Below are positions 43,707 through 50,728 of a DNA stretch of 64,000 nt, in pieces. Source of the DNA: an uncultured Lachnospiraceae bacterium (GTDB lineage: Bacteria; Bacillota; Clostridia; Lachnospirales; Lachnospiraceae). The translations under genes were made by a program, and so were the position numbers. Position 1 is the stretch's first letter. Each line of letters starts with the position of its first letter. The notes beneath the pieces were generated by a model. The model worked only from the letters and a program-made list of their open reading frames with translations. It was not told where the DNA came from and did no database searches. The stretch lies in contig CAMWFQ010000001.1 in the NCBI GenBank assembly GCA_947173495.1, forward strand, positions 248,001 to 312,000, read 5' to 3'.

Positions 43707-44843
43707 ATGAAGAGCAGAAAAGCAAAAAAGAATATCATTAAACTGATTGATGTTATGATCCGGCATGCCGACAGAGGCCCATCCGGATTCTGGACGGATG
43801 ATTATGAGGGATGCGGGAACCCAAAGATATTTCCAGAATTTGAGAAAGGGCTAAAACACGGAGAATATATCTGTAAGGATCATTACCTCTGTCCATGGAA
43901 CACAGCAGTCCTTTATGGCAAAGGACACGGCAACATAAATACAGGCTGCTATCACAGCTGTTCTATCAGGGATGCAAAATATTTATCCACAGAAATGCTG
44001 GCACCAGTCCTTACCCGCTTTAAGGAACAGCTCCAATCTGGCAAGTATGACAACGCCGAAAATATAGAACCGCTCTTAACTGAAGACGAGCAATCCTATA
44101 TCAGACAGCAGAAAACCCTTGAAAGAGAAAGCCGGGAGCGACAATGGCAAAAGGATCAAGAGGAAAAAGCAATAAAGGCAGCATCTCTGATCCAAAAATA
44201 TCAGGGCAATGATGATATTAAGGCGCTCTTGGTCAGGCATTATGGCGATGATATTCTGGTGTCAGGTGAATTTGGAATCATAGATTTTTCGCCCACCGGA
44301 AAAGAAGGTATCGTTGGTGGTGAAAAACTTACCTATGATGACTACATTGATATCCAGATCAGATCTTCCGGAAAGCAACGCACATGGTTTAAAATGTGCT
44401 ACTATAATATTCCAGGTGAATTTAAGGGATGCATAGAAAAAAAGACGAAGAAACATGCCTGTTTTAAAAGAATCTATGTCAGCGGTATGTACCCCGACGG
44501 TGACGGCTTCGAGGGAAAAGAGGATCATGTCTGGATGGATATTCAGGGCTTTGAGGATTTTAAAGTTGGTGACGGTGTTTCTTTTTCCGCAGATGTGTAC
44601 AGATATATCAAGACAGGAAACGGAAAAGTCTTGGACTATTCCTTACGGAATCCTCAGGAGATCAGACAAATAGGAGCATACCAGCTTCCAAGTGACGATG
44701 ACCTCATCAGGCAAAACATTAACGAGATAATATGCGAAACATGCTTCTTTTCTGATCATTGTAATAAAACATACTGCCTGAGGAATCCGGAGGAACTTCG
44801 GGTACTAAGAGAGCAAGCGTTCAGCATAGTATCAACAAAATAG
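43707..44843 (+). CDS. Cysteine-rich protein of unknown function with OB-like segment
   Basis: A 378-residue cytosolic protein. An N-terminal Cys/His-containing region (about 20-90; CGNPKIF, ICKDHYLCPW, GCYHSC) is followed by a coiled-coil stretch (about 130-165), then strands around RIYVSGMYPDGDGFEGKEDH and FEDFKVGDGVSFSADVYRY that resemble an OB-like nucleic-acid-binding fold, and a final CETCFFSDHC-type four-Cys cluster (Cys-x2-Cys-x5-Cys-x4-Cys). Metal or iron-sulfur binding is likely; the role is unknown. ATG 43707 is preceded by GGAGG at 9 bases; TTG 43698 touches that site and is rejected. Confidence 0.6.
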   Translation: MKSRKAKKNIIKLIDVMIRHADRGPSGFWTDDYEGCGNPKIFPEFEKGLKHGEYICKDHYLCPWNTAVLYGKGHGNINTGCYHSCSIRDAKYLSTEMLAPVLTRFKEQLQSGKYDNAENIEPLLTEDEQSYIRQQKTLERESRERQWQKDQEEKAIKAASLIQKYQGNDDIKALLVRHYGDDILVSGEFGIIDFSPTGKEGIVGGEKLTYDDYIDIQIRSSGKQRTWFKMCYYNIPGEFKGCIEKKTKKHACFKRIYVSGMYPDGDGFEGKEDHVWMDIQGFEDFKVGDGVSFSADVYRYIKTGNGKVLDYSLRNPQEIRQIGAYQLPSDDDLIRQNINEIICETCFFSDHCNKTYCLRNPEELRVLREQAFSIVSTK

Positions 44844-44854
44844 AAATAGTAAGG

Positions 44855-44899
44855 GTGTCGCAAAATCATTCAAATAAATGTTTGAACGACACTCTTTTT
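44855..44899 (+). terminator. Terminator after the Cys-rich gene
   Basis: GTGTCG (44855-44860) pairs with CGACAC (44887-44892), with an inner TTCAAA/TTTGAA pair, followed by a TCTTTTTA tract. The rest of 44900-45476 holds no confident gene. Confidence 0.65.
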
Positions 44900-45276
44900 A
44901 TATAAAACTAATTTCACCGAACATTGATGCGGGAGGCAAAGATACTCTTTTTTAAGAAATGTCGCTCTTCGATCAATATTGCTATAACAATTGGACTGAC
45001 CACAGACTGGATTCGCTAGAATTGAGATTGCAACAGGCCATATCCCAATCGTTGGACGCATCACTGACCTTGTTTTGCCGATCCTCTCATACTGTGCACA
45101 AAAGGAACGGGAAAATATCCTTCCCTGAAAATTAAGGAAACTTACTGAAACTTAAAATGCACCTTTATCATGCCCAAAACGGGACATACTTCATATAACG
45201 TGGAACAGTCTCCGGATTCATTGGTTTTATAAGTTTTACATCCAATGTGTCCCGGATAATCCGGGATGCCTTTACC

Positions 45277-45429
45277 TTATAGCCCGAATTTTTCCTCATC
45301 TCTTATTTTGTTGATTTTACCAGAGCGAGAGGCATCATTCAGGGCATAATCTTTCCCAGCCAAAATGTATTTTTCTTCGTCTGTTAAGGTTATCTTGCCG
45401 TATTTTTTTATTTCTCCCCATGACTGCAC
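45277..45429 (-). CDS. Possible 50-residue protein, doubtful
   Basis: A minus-strand frame from GTG 45429 reads VQSWGEIKKYGKITLTDEEK and ends KINKIRDEEKFGL. The amino-acid composition is coding-like, but AGGA directly abuts the GTG. An ATG in another frame has better spacing yet gives a less protein-like product. It may be a fragment of a longer gene. No family recognised. Confidence 0.3.
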   Translation of the reverse strand: MQSWGEIKKYGKITLTDEEKYILAGKDYALNDASRSGKINKIRDEEKFGL

Positions 45430-45475
45430 TCCTATAATTATTTCACACAGATAAAGATAAAATCCTATGCCGATC

Positions 45476-45516
45476 TTGTAAAATAGCCAGAAAATGATAT
45501 AATAATATTAGCTAAT
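45476..45516 (+). promoter_or_regulatory. Promoter of antitoxin/PIN operon with palindrome
   Basis: TTGTAA (45476-45481) and TATAAT (45498-45503) with a 16-base spacer, followed by the palindrome ATTAGCTAAT (45507-45516), a likely autoregulatory site. Confidence 0.6.
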
Positions 45517-45536
45517 TATAAAAGGAGTGATATTGT

Positions 45537-45779
45537 ATGGTTGGTGCAACTGCTACTGCTACAGAAATGCAGAATAATTTTGGCAAATATCTCAATATGG
45601 TCATAAATGGGAATGAAGTCATCGTTACAAAAAACGGAAAGGAAATTGGAAGGTTCATTCCAAAGGATACTGCTGTCTCCTACCTCACCGATTCCCTTGC
45701 CGGTATCCTGAAAGGGAACAACGACCTGGAACAGGAAAGGAACAGGAGGCTTGATGAGAAGTATGCGTCTGCTGATTGA
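45537..45779 (+). CDS. Phd/YefM-type antitoxin
   Basis: An 80-residue antitoxin: MQNNFGKYLNMVINGNEVIV followed by TKNGKEIGRFIP is the Phd/YefM DNA-binding fold, with a charged C-terminal tail (LEQERNRRLDEKYASAD) for toxin binding. AAAGGAG lies 9 bases before the ATG. Its end overlaps the PIN-domain toxin gene by 26 bases. Confidence 0.88.
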   Translation: MVGATATATEMQNNFGKYLNMVINGNEVIVTKNGKEIGRFIPKDTAVSYLTDSLAGILKGNNDLEQERNRRLDEKYASAD

Positions 45780-46170
45780 TACCAACATCCTGCTGGATGT
45801 TCTGATGAAAAGAGAACCATATTTTCAGGATTCCGCCCTGATATGGAAGCTGTGCGAGACAAATTCCGCAGAGGGCCATGTCTCATCCCTGACAATTGCC
45901 AACCTGATCTATATGATGCGGAAAGAACTCAATCCTGAAGAAATCGGGGAAGTTATAAAGAAACTGAAACTGATATTCCGTCTGGCAGAACTGTGTGCAT
46001 CGGATATCACCAGGGCGGCAGAACGGAAATGGGATGATTTTGAGGATGCTGTCCAGAGTGCGACCGCAGAACGGATCCATGCTGACTGCATTATTACACG
46101 GAATGTCAGAGATTTCAGGGAAAGCAAGACCATCGCCTTTACCCCGGCAGAATATCTGGCAAGAATATGA
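45754..46170 (+). CDS. PIN-domain toxin (VapC-like ribonuclease)
   Basis: A 138-residue PIN-domain protein. The acidic active-site residues are visible: Asp in LLIDTNILLDVL, then the acidic cluster DDFEDAVQSATA and the final Asp in HADCIITRNVRDF. VapC-like toxins cut tRNA or rRNA in a metal-dependent way. It overlaps the antitoxin. The start could be ATG 45754 or 45763; AGGAGG at 45744 is 4 or 13 bases away. A perfect TATAGTGA/TCACTATA inverted repeat follows at 46176-46211. Confidence 0.87.
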   Translation: MRSMRLLIDTNILLDVLMKREPYFQDSALIWKLCETNSAEGHVSSLTIANLIYMMRKELNPEEIGEVIKKLKLIFRLAELCASDITRAAERKWDDFEDAVQSATAERIHADCIITRNVRDFRESKTIAFTPAEYLARI

Positions 46171-46372
46171 AATGTTATAGTGAACGACGAACTAATTTTT
46201 CGCTCACTATACAATATATGAAGAAAGGTCCCGTGCGCTTATAGCAAGGGGGAGGGAAGCGAACAAAAAGACCAGGCATAAGTATGCCAGCCGTTGCCAA
46301 TTAACAGCAAGCGCCAACGCATAAATACAAAGCATATAACCATATAGAATAACCATGAAGGGAACTGAACCC

Positions 46373-46846
46373 ATGGCACCAGCATTAGCACAGGAAAAAA
46401 TCTATACCATTGATGATATCTATTCCCTGCCGGACGGAGAACACGCTGAGCTGATCGACGGCCAGATTTACTACACGGCACCCCCGAACCGCAAACACCA
46501 GACAATAGCGCGGGAGCTTTTTTCGTCCATAAATTCCTATAATATCTCTGTTATATGTGACTCTGACAAACTCACGGACAAGGGATGCTCCGGTGCTCCG
46601 GACTGGATAATCGAAATCGTATCCCCCAGCAGCAGGCGTATGGACTATTTCACAAAGCTCTTTAAATACCGCACCGCTGGCGTCCGTGAATACTGGATTG
46701 TCGATCCTGACCAAAAGCGCATCACCGTGTATGATTTCGAATCCGAGGATATCAGGGACTATGGCTTTTCCGATACTGTAAAGGCCGGTATTTATGATAA
46801 TCTGTATATCAACTTCTCTGATATCGCCGAATTGCTGAATATCTGA
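46373..46846 (+). CDS. Uma2-family endonuclease-like protein with deleted core segment
   Basis: A 157-residue protein of the Uma2 (DUF820) PD-(D/E)XK family: YTIDDIYSLPDGEHAELIDG, IYYTAPPNRKHQTI, GAPDWIIEIVSPSSRRMDYF and YRTAGVREYWIVDPDQ. Full-length relatives are about 185-190 residues. Here the segment between ELFSSINSY and ISVICD, which normally contains YVEPD with the PD aspartate, is missing in frame (about 30-35 residues). The nuclease is therefore probably inactive. ATG 46373 has AAGGGA 9 bases upstream; ATG 46355 is an alternative. Confidence 0.8.
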   Translation: MAPALAQEKIYTIDDIYSLPDGEHAELIDGQIYYTAPPNRKHQTIARELFSSINSYNISVICDSDKLTDKGCSGAPDWIIEIVSPSSRRMDYFTKLFKYRTAGVREYWIVDPDQKRITVYDFESEDIRDYGFSDTVKAGIYDNLYINFSDIAELLNI

Positions 46847-46849
46847 CTA

Positions 46850-47100
46850 ATAGGGTAGAGGACGAATAAATTTCTCGCCCCTCCCATTAACCCGTACGTG
46901 CGGGTCTCGTATACGGCTCTACAACTTGTATTCCAACTTTAACTAAGTAATAGGATAGGGGATTGAGCAGTCCATCTCCGTCTTTTATCCTATTTTCAAG
47001 CAAATCTTTACTGATTATGTAGTTCACTACGTTCATTCCACATCTTCTGTACCAGCCAAGTCTTGATTTGTGCACAGTTTCGCACGTTATCTGAACCTGA
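46850..47100 (-). mobile_element. Group II intron relic: 3' end with domains V/VI and a reverse-transcriptase tail
   Basis: On the minus strand, GAGCCGTATACG (about 46908-46919) and CGCACGTACGGG (about 46891-46902) resemble a domain V hairpin, followed by a GAGGGGCGAG...CGTCCTC domain VI-like stem and the typical intron end CTACCCTAT near 46850. Upstream, an open fragment (about 46887-47075; WYRRCGMNVVNYIISKDLLE and LLNPLSYYL) resembles the extreme C-terminus of an intron-encoded protein. The rest of the intron is gone. It sits just behind the Uma2 stop. The stretch 47101-47219 shows only short inverted repeats. Confidence 0.6.
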
Positions 47101-47219
47101 AAATACTCCCATGCAAATTAATTGCACAGGAGTATGTTTTCTAGAAGGGATCAGAATGGAAGTTCCTCTTCCTCTGTCAGGGGCTCTCCCCTCTCTTTCA
47201 AGGAAAAGGCTAAAACCTA

Positions 47220-48062
47220 TTACCAATGTATTTCTATAAAAATTTTATATCCATCCCTTGTCTCATTTACATATTTAGCCTTTCCCAAAAATGTAAATCC
47301 ATCTTGCTTTCTTCGTATTTCTTGTGCATACTCAGGTCTAACTGAAAACTTTTCGAATCCCAACTTCCTGATTTCTTCAGCTATACATTTACAAACCTTT
47401 TCTTTTTCTCCGTTAAAAAAGATAGAGCCAAAATCTTTAGAAATATGGGGTGTAATACCATAATCAGTGCCATCACCGTTAACAAAGTAGCCAGACATAT
47501 ACCCCTTCGAACGATTTTCTAAGCAGCAATTCTGAATTGCAATTATTGCCTCAGAGGCATACCTCCTTAACCAAGAATCATCCTGAACTACAAACTTAGG
47601 TGGCTGTCTCAACTGTTTTGCAAAATCCGATCGTTCATTTAACAATTTTTCTGTCACATTTGTTCCACATAAGGGGCATATAACAAATCCAATCTTTTTA
47701 TCTAACAACAATTCTTTATTACAAGTTGGGCAATTACAGTCAATAACTTCACTCGGCTTGTCATTAAGAACAGATGAAGGACTTTTATACCGTATAATTT
47801 TATTTAATCCTTCCTGAGCTATTTGATTACTTGGATCAATATCTAAAACTTTATTATAATACTCTTCAGCTCTGGAAACTTGATAATTATCCATAAACTG
47901 CTTAGCTCGCTTTAACAAGCTCTCAACACCTGCAATCCCATCAATTTTTTTATTATTATCTTTGAATATTACCTTGGTTCCACAATAACAACAAAATCCA
48001 AATTCTCTTGCTCCATCTAATTCAATATTTGCATTACAGCTTGGGCATTTCAATTGAACCAT
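47220..48062 (-). CDS. Double zinc-ribbon/TPR protein of unknown function
   Basis: A 280-residue protein. The N-terminal zinc ribbon (LKCPSCNANIEL and FCCYCGTKVIF) is followed by a TPR-like helix pair (about 45-90; RAKQFMDNYQVSRAEEYYNK), a second ribbon (CNCPTCNKELL and VICPLCGTNV, about 108-137) and a C-terminal domain of mixed helix/strand (about 150-280) with GFEKFSVRPEYAQEI. Such ribbon proteins appear near phage and stress genes, but no function can be given. GAGGAG precedes the ATG. Confidence 0.7.
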   Translation of the reverse strand: MVQLKCPSCNANIELDGAREFGFCCYCGTKVIFKDNNKKIDGIAGVESLLKRAKQFMDNYQVSRAEEYYNKVLDIDPSNQIAQEGLNKIIRYKSPSSVLNDKPSEVIDCNCPTCNKELLLDKKIGFVICPLCGTNVTEKLLNERSDFAKQLRQPPKFVVQDDSWLRRYASEAIIAIQNCCLENRSKGYMSGYFVNGDGTDYGITPHISKDFGSIFFNGEKEKVCKCIAEEIRKLGFEKFSVRPEYAQEIRRKQDGFTFLGKAKYVNETRDGYKIFIEIHW

Positions 48063-48430
48063 ACTTTATCTCCTCTCGATGAGCTTAATTATGATATAAA
48101 TAGATTAAGGAAAGTAACGTACTCGTATACTTCTTTTTCGCCTTTACTTCCTCTTCTTCGCAAATTATCTTTCCCTATGATAGAAATCTATCCGCTGTCT
48201 TTCCTCGAGAAAATGTATAGATTTTTTTATAAAGACTGAAAAATATACTATTTTTCCTGGACGTTTCATATACATAATTATAAAGTAGTTATCCTTCATA
48301 TACAATGAGAAGTTTACAGCTTCCTTCGTCAATAAGTGATGCATTGCGAATAGAGCCTCCCCTTTTCCTTCTCTCTTCCCCTTTACTTTCCATAATAACC
48401 TGAGCACCTGATCTGAATAGCCGATCTTCT

Positions 48431-48505
48431 CTATCGTCATCTGCTCAGACTCTGTATTTAGAGAAAAAGAAAATCCTGTAATTGTCAAAGCAACTACAAG
48501 GTTTT
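48431..48505 (-). repeat. Decayed duplicate of the gltD terminator region
   Basis: About 75 bases resemble 48827-48899 with scattered differences, including the terminator hairpin and T-run. The region 48063-48826 otherwise holds AT-rich, low-complexity DNA without a convincing gene. Confidence 0.55.
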
Positions 48506-48854
48506 ATCATATTATCTATTCTTTTTCCGATTCCTACATTTTCTATGAGGGAAAATAATTTTGCATCTGGATGAAAAAAGGAATAAGCTGAATACTCGCG
48601 TCTTTTAGCGCATCCCCTTTTTCCGTTTTCCTTTTCCTCTTTTATCTTAAATAGAAACAGGAGAGAGGATGTTGCTATCCCCTGCCCTAAATAAGTCATA
48701 AACCTCTGTCCACCTCTAAGGAAAAAATACTGAAAAGAGAGGGAATACCTTTTTCTCTTCTTTTTCATTCCGAAAAGAAAGAGATAGGAGAATAATCATA
48801 TGTTGGCGGCTATAGAAGAGCCCTCTCTATCGCTATCTGTCCAGGTTCTGTACT

Positions 48855-48900
48855 TAGAAAAAGAAAACCCTGTAGTTGCCGAAACAACCACAAGGTTTTC
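48855..48900 (-). terminator. Rho-independent terminator of gltBD
   Basis: The minus-strand stem AAAACCTTGTGGTTG pairs with CAACTACAGGGTTTT and is followed by a CTTTTTC tract, just after the gltD stop at 48906. Confidence 0.8.
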
Positions 48901-48905
48901 CGTCT

Positions 48906-50399
48906 TTACTGCACCATAAGATTCGTATACCCCATCAGGCTCTCGTCCACTGCCCGGGCGGCCTCTCTTCCCTCCCGGATAGCCCACACCACCAGCGACT
49001 GCCCCCGGTGCATATCTCCTGCGGTGAAGACGTTTTTCACGGAGGTTTCGTACTGTCCCGGCGCAGTCTGCACATTGGTGCGCGGGTTCAATTCCACCTT
49101 AAAGTCGTCGGTGACATATTTCTGGCTTCCCAGAAAGCCCGCTGCAATCAGGACGATCTCCGCAGGCAGGATCTGTTCGGAGCCGGGCACCTCCTTCATG
49201 TTCATCCTGCCGGATTTGGGATCCTTCTCCCAGGAGAGCTTTACAATTTTGACTGCTTTCAGATTGCCGCTTTTATCCTTCACAAATTCCTTCACTGTTG
49301 ACTCATAGATTCTGGGATCGTGGCCGAAGAGGGCGATGGCTTCCTCCTGACCGTAATCTGTCTTGCAGATTTTCGGCCATTCCGGCCAGGGATTGTTCTC
49401 CGCTCTTTTGTCCGGGGCCTTGGGCATCATCTCGATCTGAGTCACGGACCTGCAACCGTGGCGGATACTGGTTCCCACACAGTCATTTCCCGTATCCCCG
49501 CCGCCAATAATTACCACATTTTTCCCTTTGGTATTGACAAAGTTTCCATCTTTAAAGTCAGAATCTAAGAGGCTCTTTGTGTTGGCCTTGAGAAAATCCA
49601 CCGCAAAATAAATCCCTTTGGCATCCCTTCCCGGCGCGTTGATATCCCGGGGATTGGAGGCGCCACAGGCAAGCACCACCCTGTCAAACTCTTTCAGGAG
49701 CTTTTCGGCCTTTTTATCCCTGCCCACATCCACTCCCGTAAGGAAGGTTACGCCCTCCGCCTCCATAATTTTAATCTTTCTCTCCACAATATGCTTCTCC
49801 AGCTTCATGTTGGGGATTCCGTACATGAGAAGCCCGCCCGGCCGGTCGGAGCGTTCAAAGACCGTGACGCTGTGTCCTCTTCTGTTGAGCTGATCCGCCA
49901 CGGCAAGGCCGGAGGGGCCGCTGCCCACCACTGCCACCTTTTTTCCGGTTCTGACCCGGGGCGGCCTGGGAGCCGCATACCCTTCCGCATAGGCATTCTC
50001 AATAATGGCATACTCATTTTCTCTGGTAGCCACGGCCTCTCCGTTCAGGCCGCAGGTACAGGCCGCCTCGCACAGGGCGGGGCAGACCCGAGAAGTGAAT
50101 TCCGGAAAGTTGTTGGTCTTTACCAGGCGTCCGTAGGCCTGCTCCCAGTTCCCGATATAGACAAGGTCATTCCACTCCGGTACCAGATTGTGAAGCGGAC
50201 ATCCGCTGGTCATGCCGCAGATGTTCATTCCCGACTGGCAAAATGGTACCCCGCACTCCATACAGCGCGCCCCCTGAAGCTGCTGCCGCTCCTTGGGAAG
50301 ATGGCGGTGAAACTCCCTGAAATTTTTGACTCTTTCCACGGGACTGATATCCTCGGATACCTCCCGCTGATATTCCATAAATCCTGTTGGTTTTCCCAT
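48906..50399 (-). CDS. gltD: Glutamate synthase (NADPH) small subunit
   Basis: A 497-residue flavoprotein that passes electrons from NADPH through FAD and iron-sulfur clusters to the large subunit. It has the N-terminal cluster cysteines RCMECGVPFCQS, SGCPLHN and CPALCEAACTCGLN, the FAD-binding VVGSGPSGLAVADQL (about 148-162), the NADPH-binding IIGGGDTGNDCVGTS and the C-terminal FTAGDMHRGQSLVVWAI. Length fits the family. AGGAG lies 7 bases before the ATG. It follows gltB after a 329-base spacer filled with three structured repeats. Confidence 0.95.
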   Translation of the reverse strand: MGKPTGFMEYQREVSEDISPVERVKNFREFHRHLPKERQQLQGARCMECGVPFCQSGMNICGMTSGCPLHNLVPEWNDLVYIGNWEQAYGRLVKTNNFPEFTSRVCPALCEAACTCGLNGEAVATRENEYAIIENAYAEGYAAPRPPRVRTGKKVAVVGSGPSGLAVADQLNRRGHSVTVFERSDRPGGLLMYGIPNMKLEKHIVERKIKIMEAEGVTFLTGVDVGRDKKAEKLLKEFDRVVLACGASNPRDINAPGRDAKGIYFAVDFLKANTKSLLDSDFKDGNFVNTKGKNVVIIGGGDTGNDCVGTSIRHGCRSVTQIEMMPKAPDKRAENNPWPEWPKICKTDYGQEEAIALFGHDPRIYESTVKEFVKDKSGNLKAVKIVKLSWEKDPKSGRMNMKEVPGSEQILPAEIVLIAAGFLGSQKYVTDDFKVELNPRTNVQTAPGQYETSVKNVFTAGDMHRGQSLVVWAIREGREAARAVDESLMGYTNLMVQ

Positions 50400-50416
50400 A
50401 GTTGTTCTCCTGTTCT

Positions 50417-50725
50417 GATTCCAGTTCCGCTGCTTCTCTTCGGAGCCCCTTGATCTGGCACAAATTTCCTGTCACTTTCCGTGCCTTGAAATTGTGCCGG
50501 GCTCCTGCGTTCCGCTGCTGATTCCGGTTCCGCTGCTTCTCTTCGGAGCCCCTTGATCTGGCACAAATTTCCTGTCACCTTCCGTGCCTGAAAATTGTGC
50601 CGGGCTCCTGCGCTCCGCTGCTGATTCCAGTTCCGCTGCTTCTCTCCGGAGCCCTTTGATCTGGCACAAATTTCCAGTCACTTTCCGTGCCTGGAATTTG
50701 TGCCGGGCTCCTGCGTTCCGCTGCT
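50417..50725 (-). repeat. Three 103-bp tandem structured repeats between gltB and gltD
   Basis: Copies start at 50417, 50520 and 50623 and fill the whole intercistronic spacer. In the sense of the transcript each folds as an outer GGAGCCC/GGGCTCC stem around an inner GGCACAA(A)TT/AATTTGTGCC stem, with an AGATCAA linker and a CAC/GTG apical pair. They are transcribed if gltBD is one operon and could set the GltB:GltD ratio or bind a regulator. Confidence 0.85.
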
Positions 50726-50728
50726 GTT

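Noticed and set aside
44870..45064. 64-residue minus-strand frame after the Cys-rich gene
   Set aside because: It runs through the terminator hairpin of the preceding gene and matches nothing.
48165..48768. Two open frames of 107 residues downstream of gltD
   Set aside because: They run through the duplicated terminator and low-complexity DNA, and have no motif or good start site.
50167..50681. Open frames through the gltB-gltD repeats giving proteins with MTGNLCQIKGLRREAAE repeats
   Set aside because: They arise from stop-free tandem repeats; no ribosome-binding site or family match, and the DNA is better explained as RNA structure.
50417..50725. CRISPR array
   Set aside because: Only three units of 103 bp directly abutting each other, no short repeats with unique spacers, and no cas genes.
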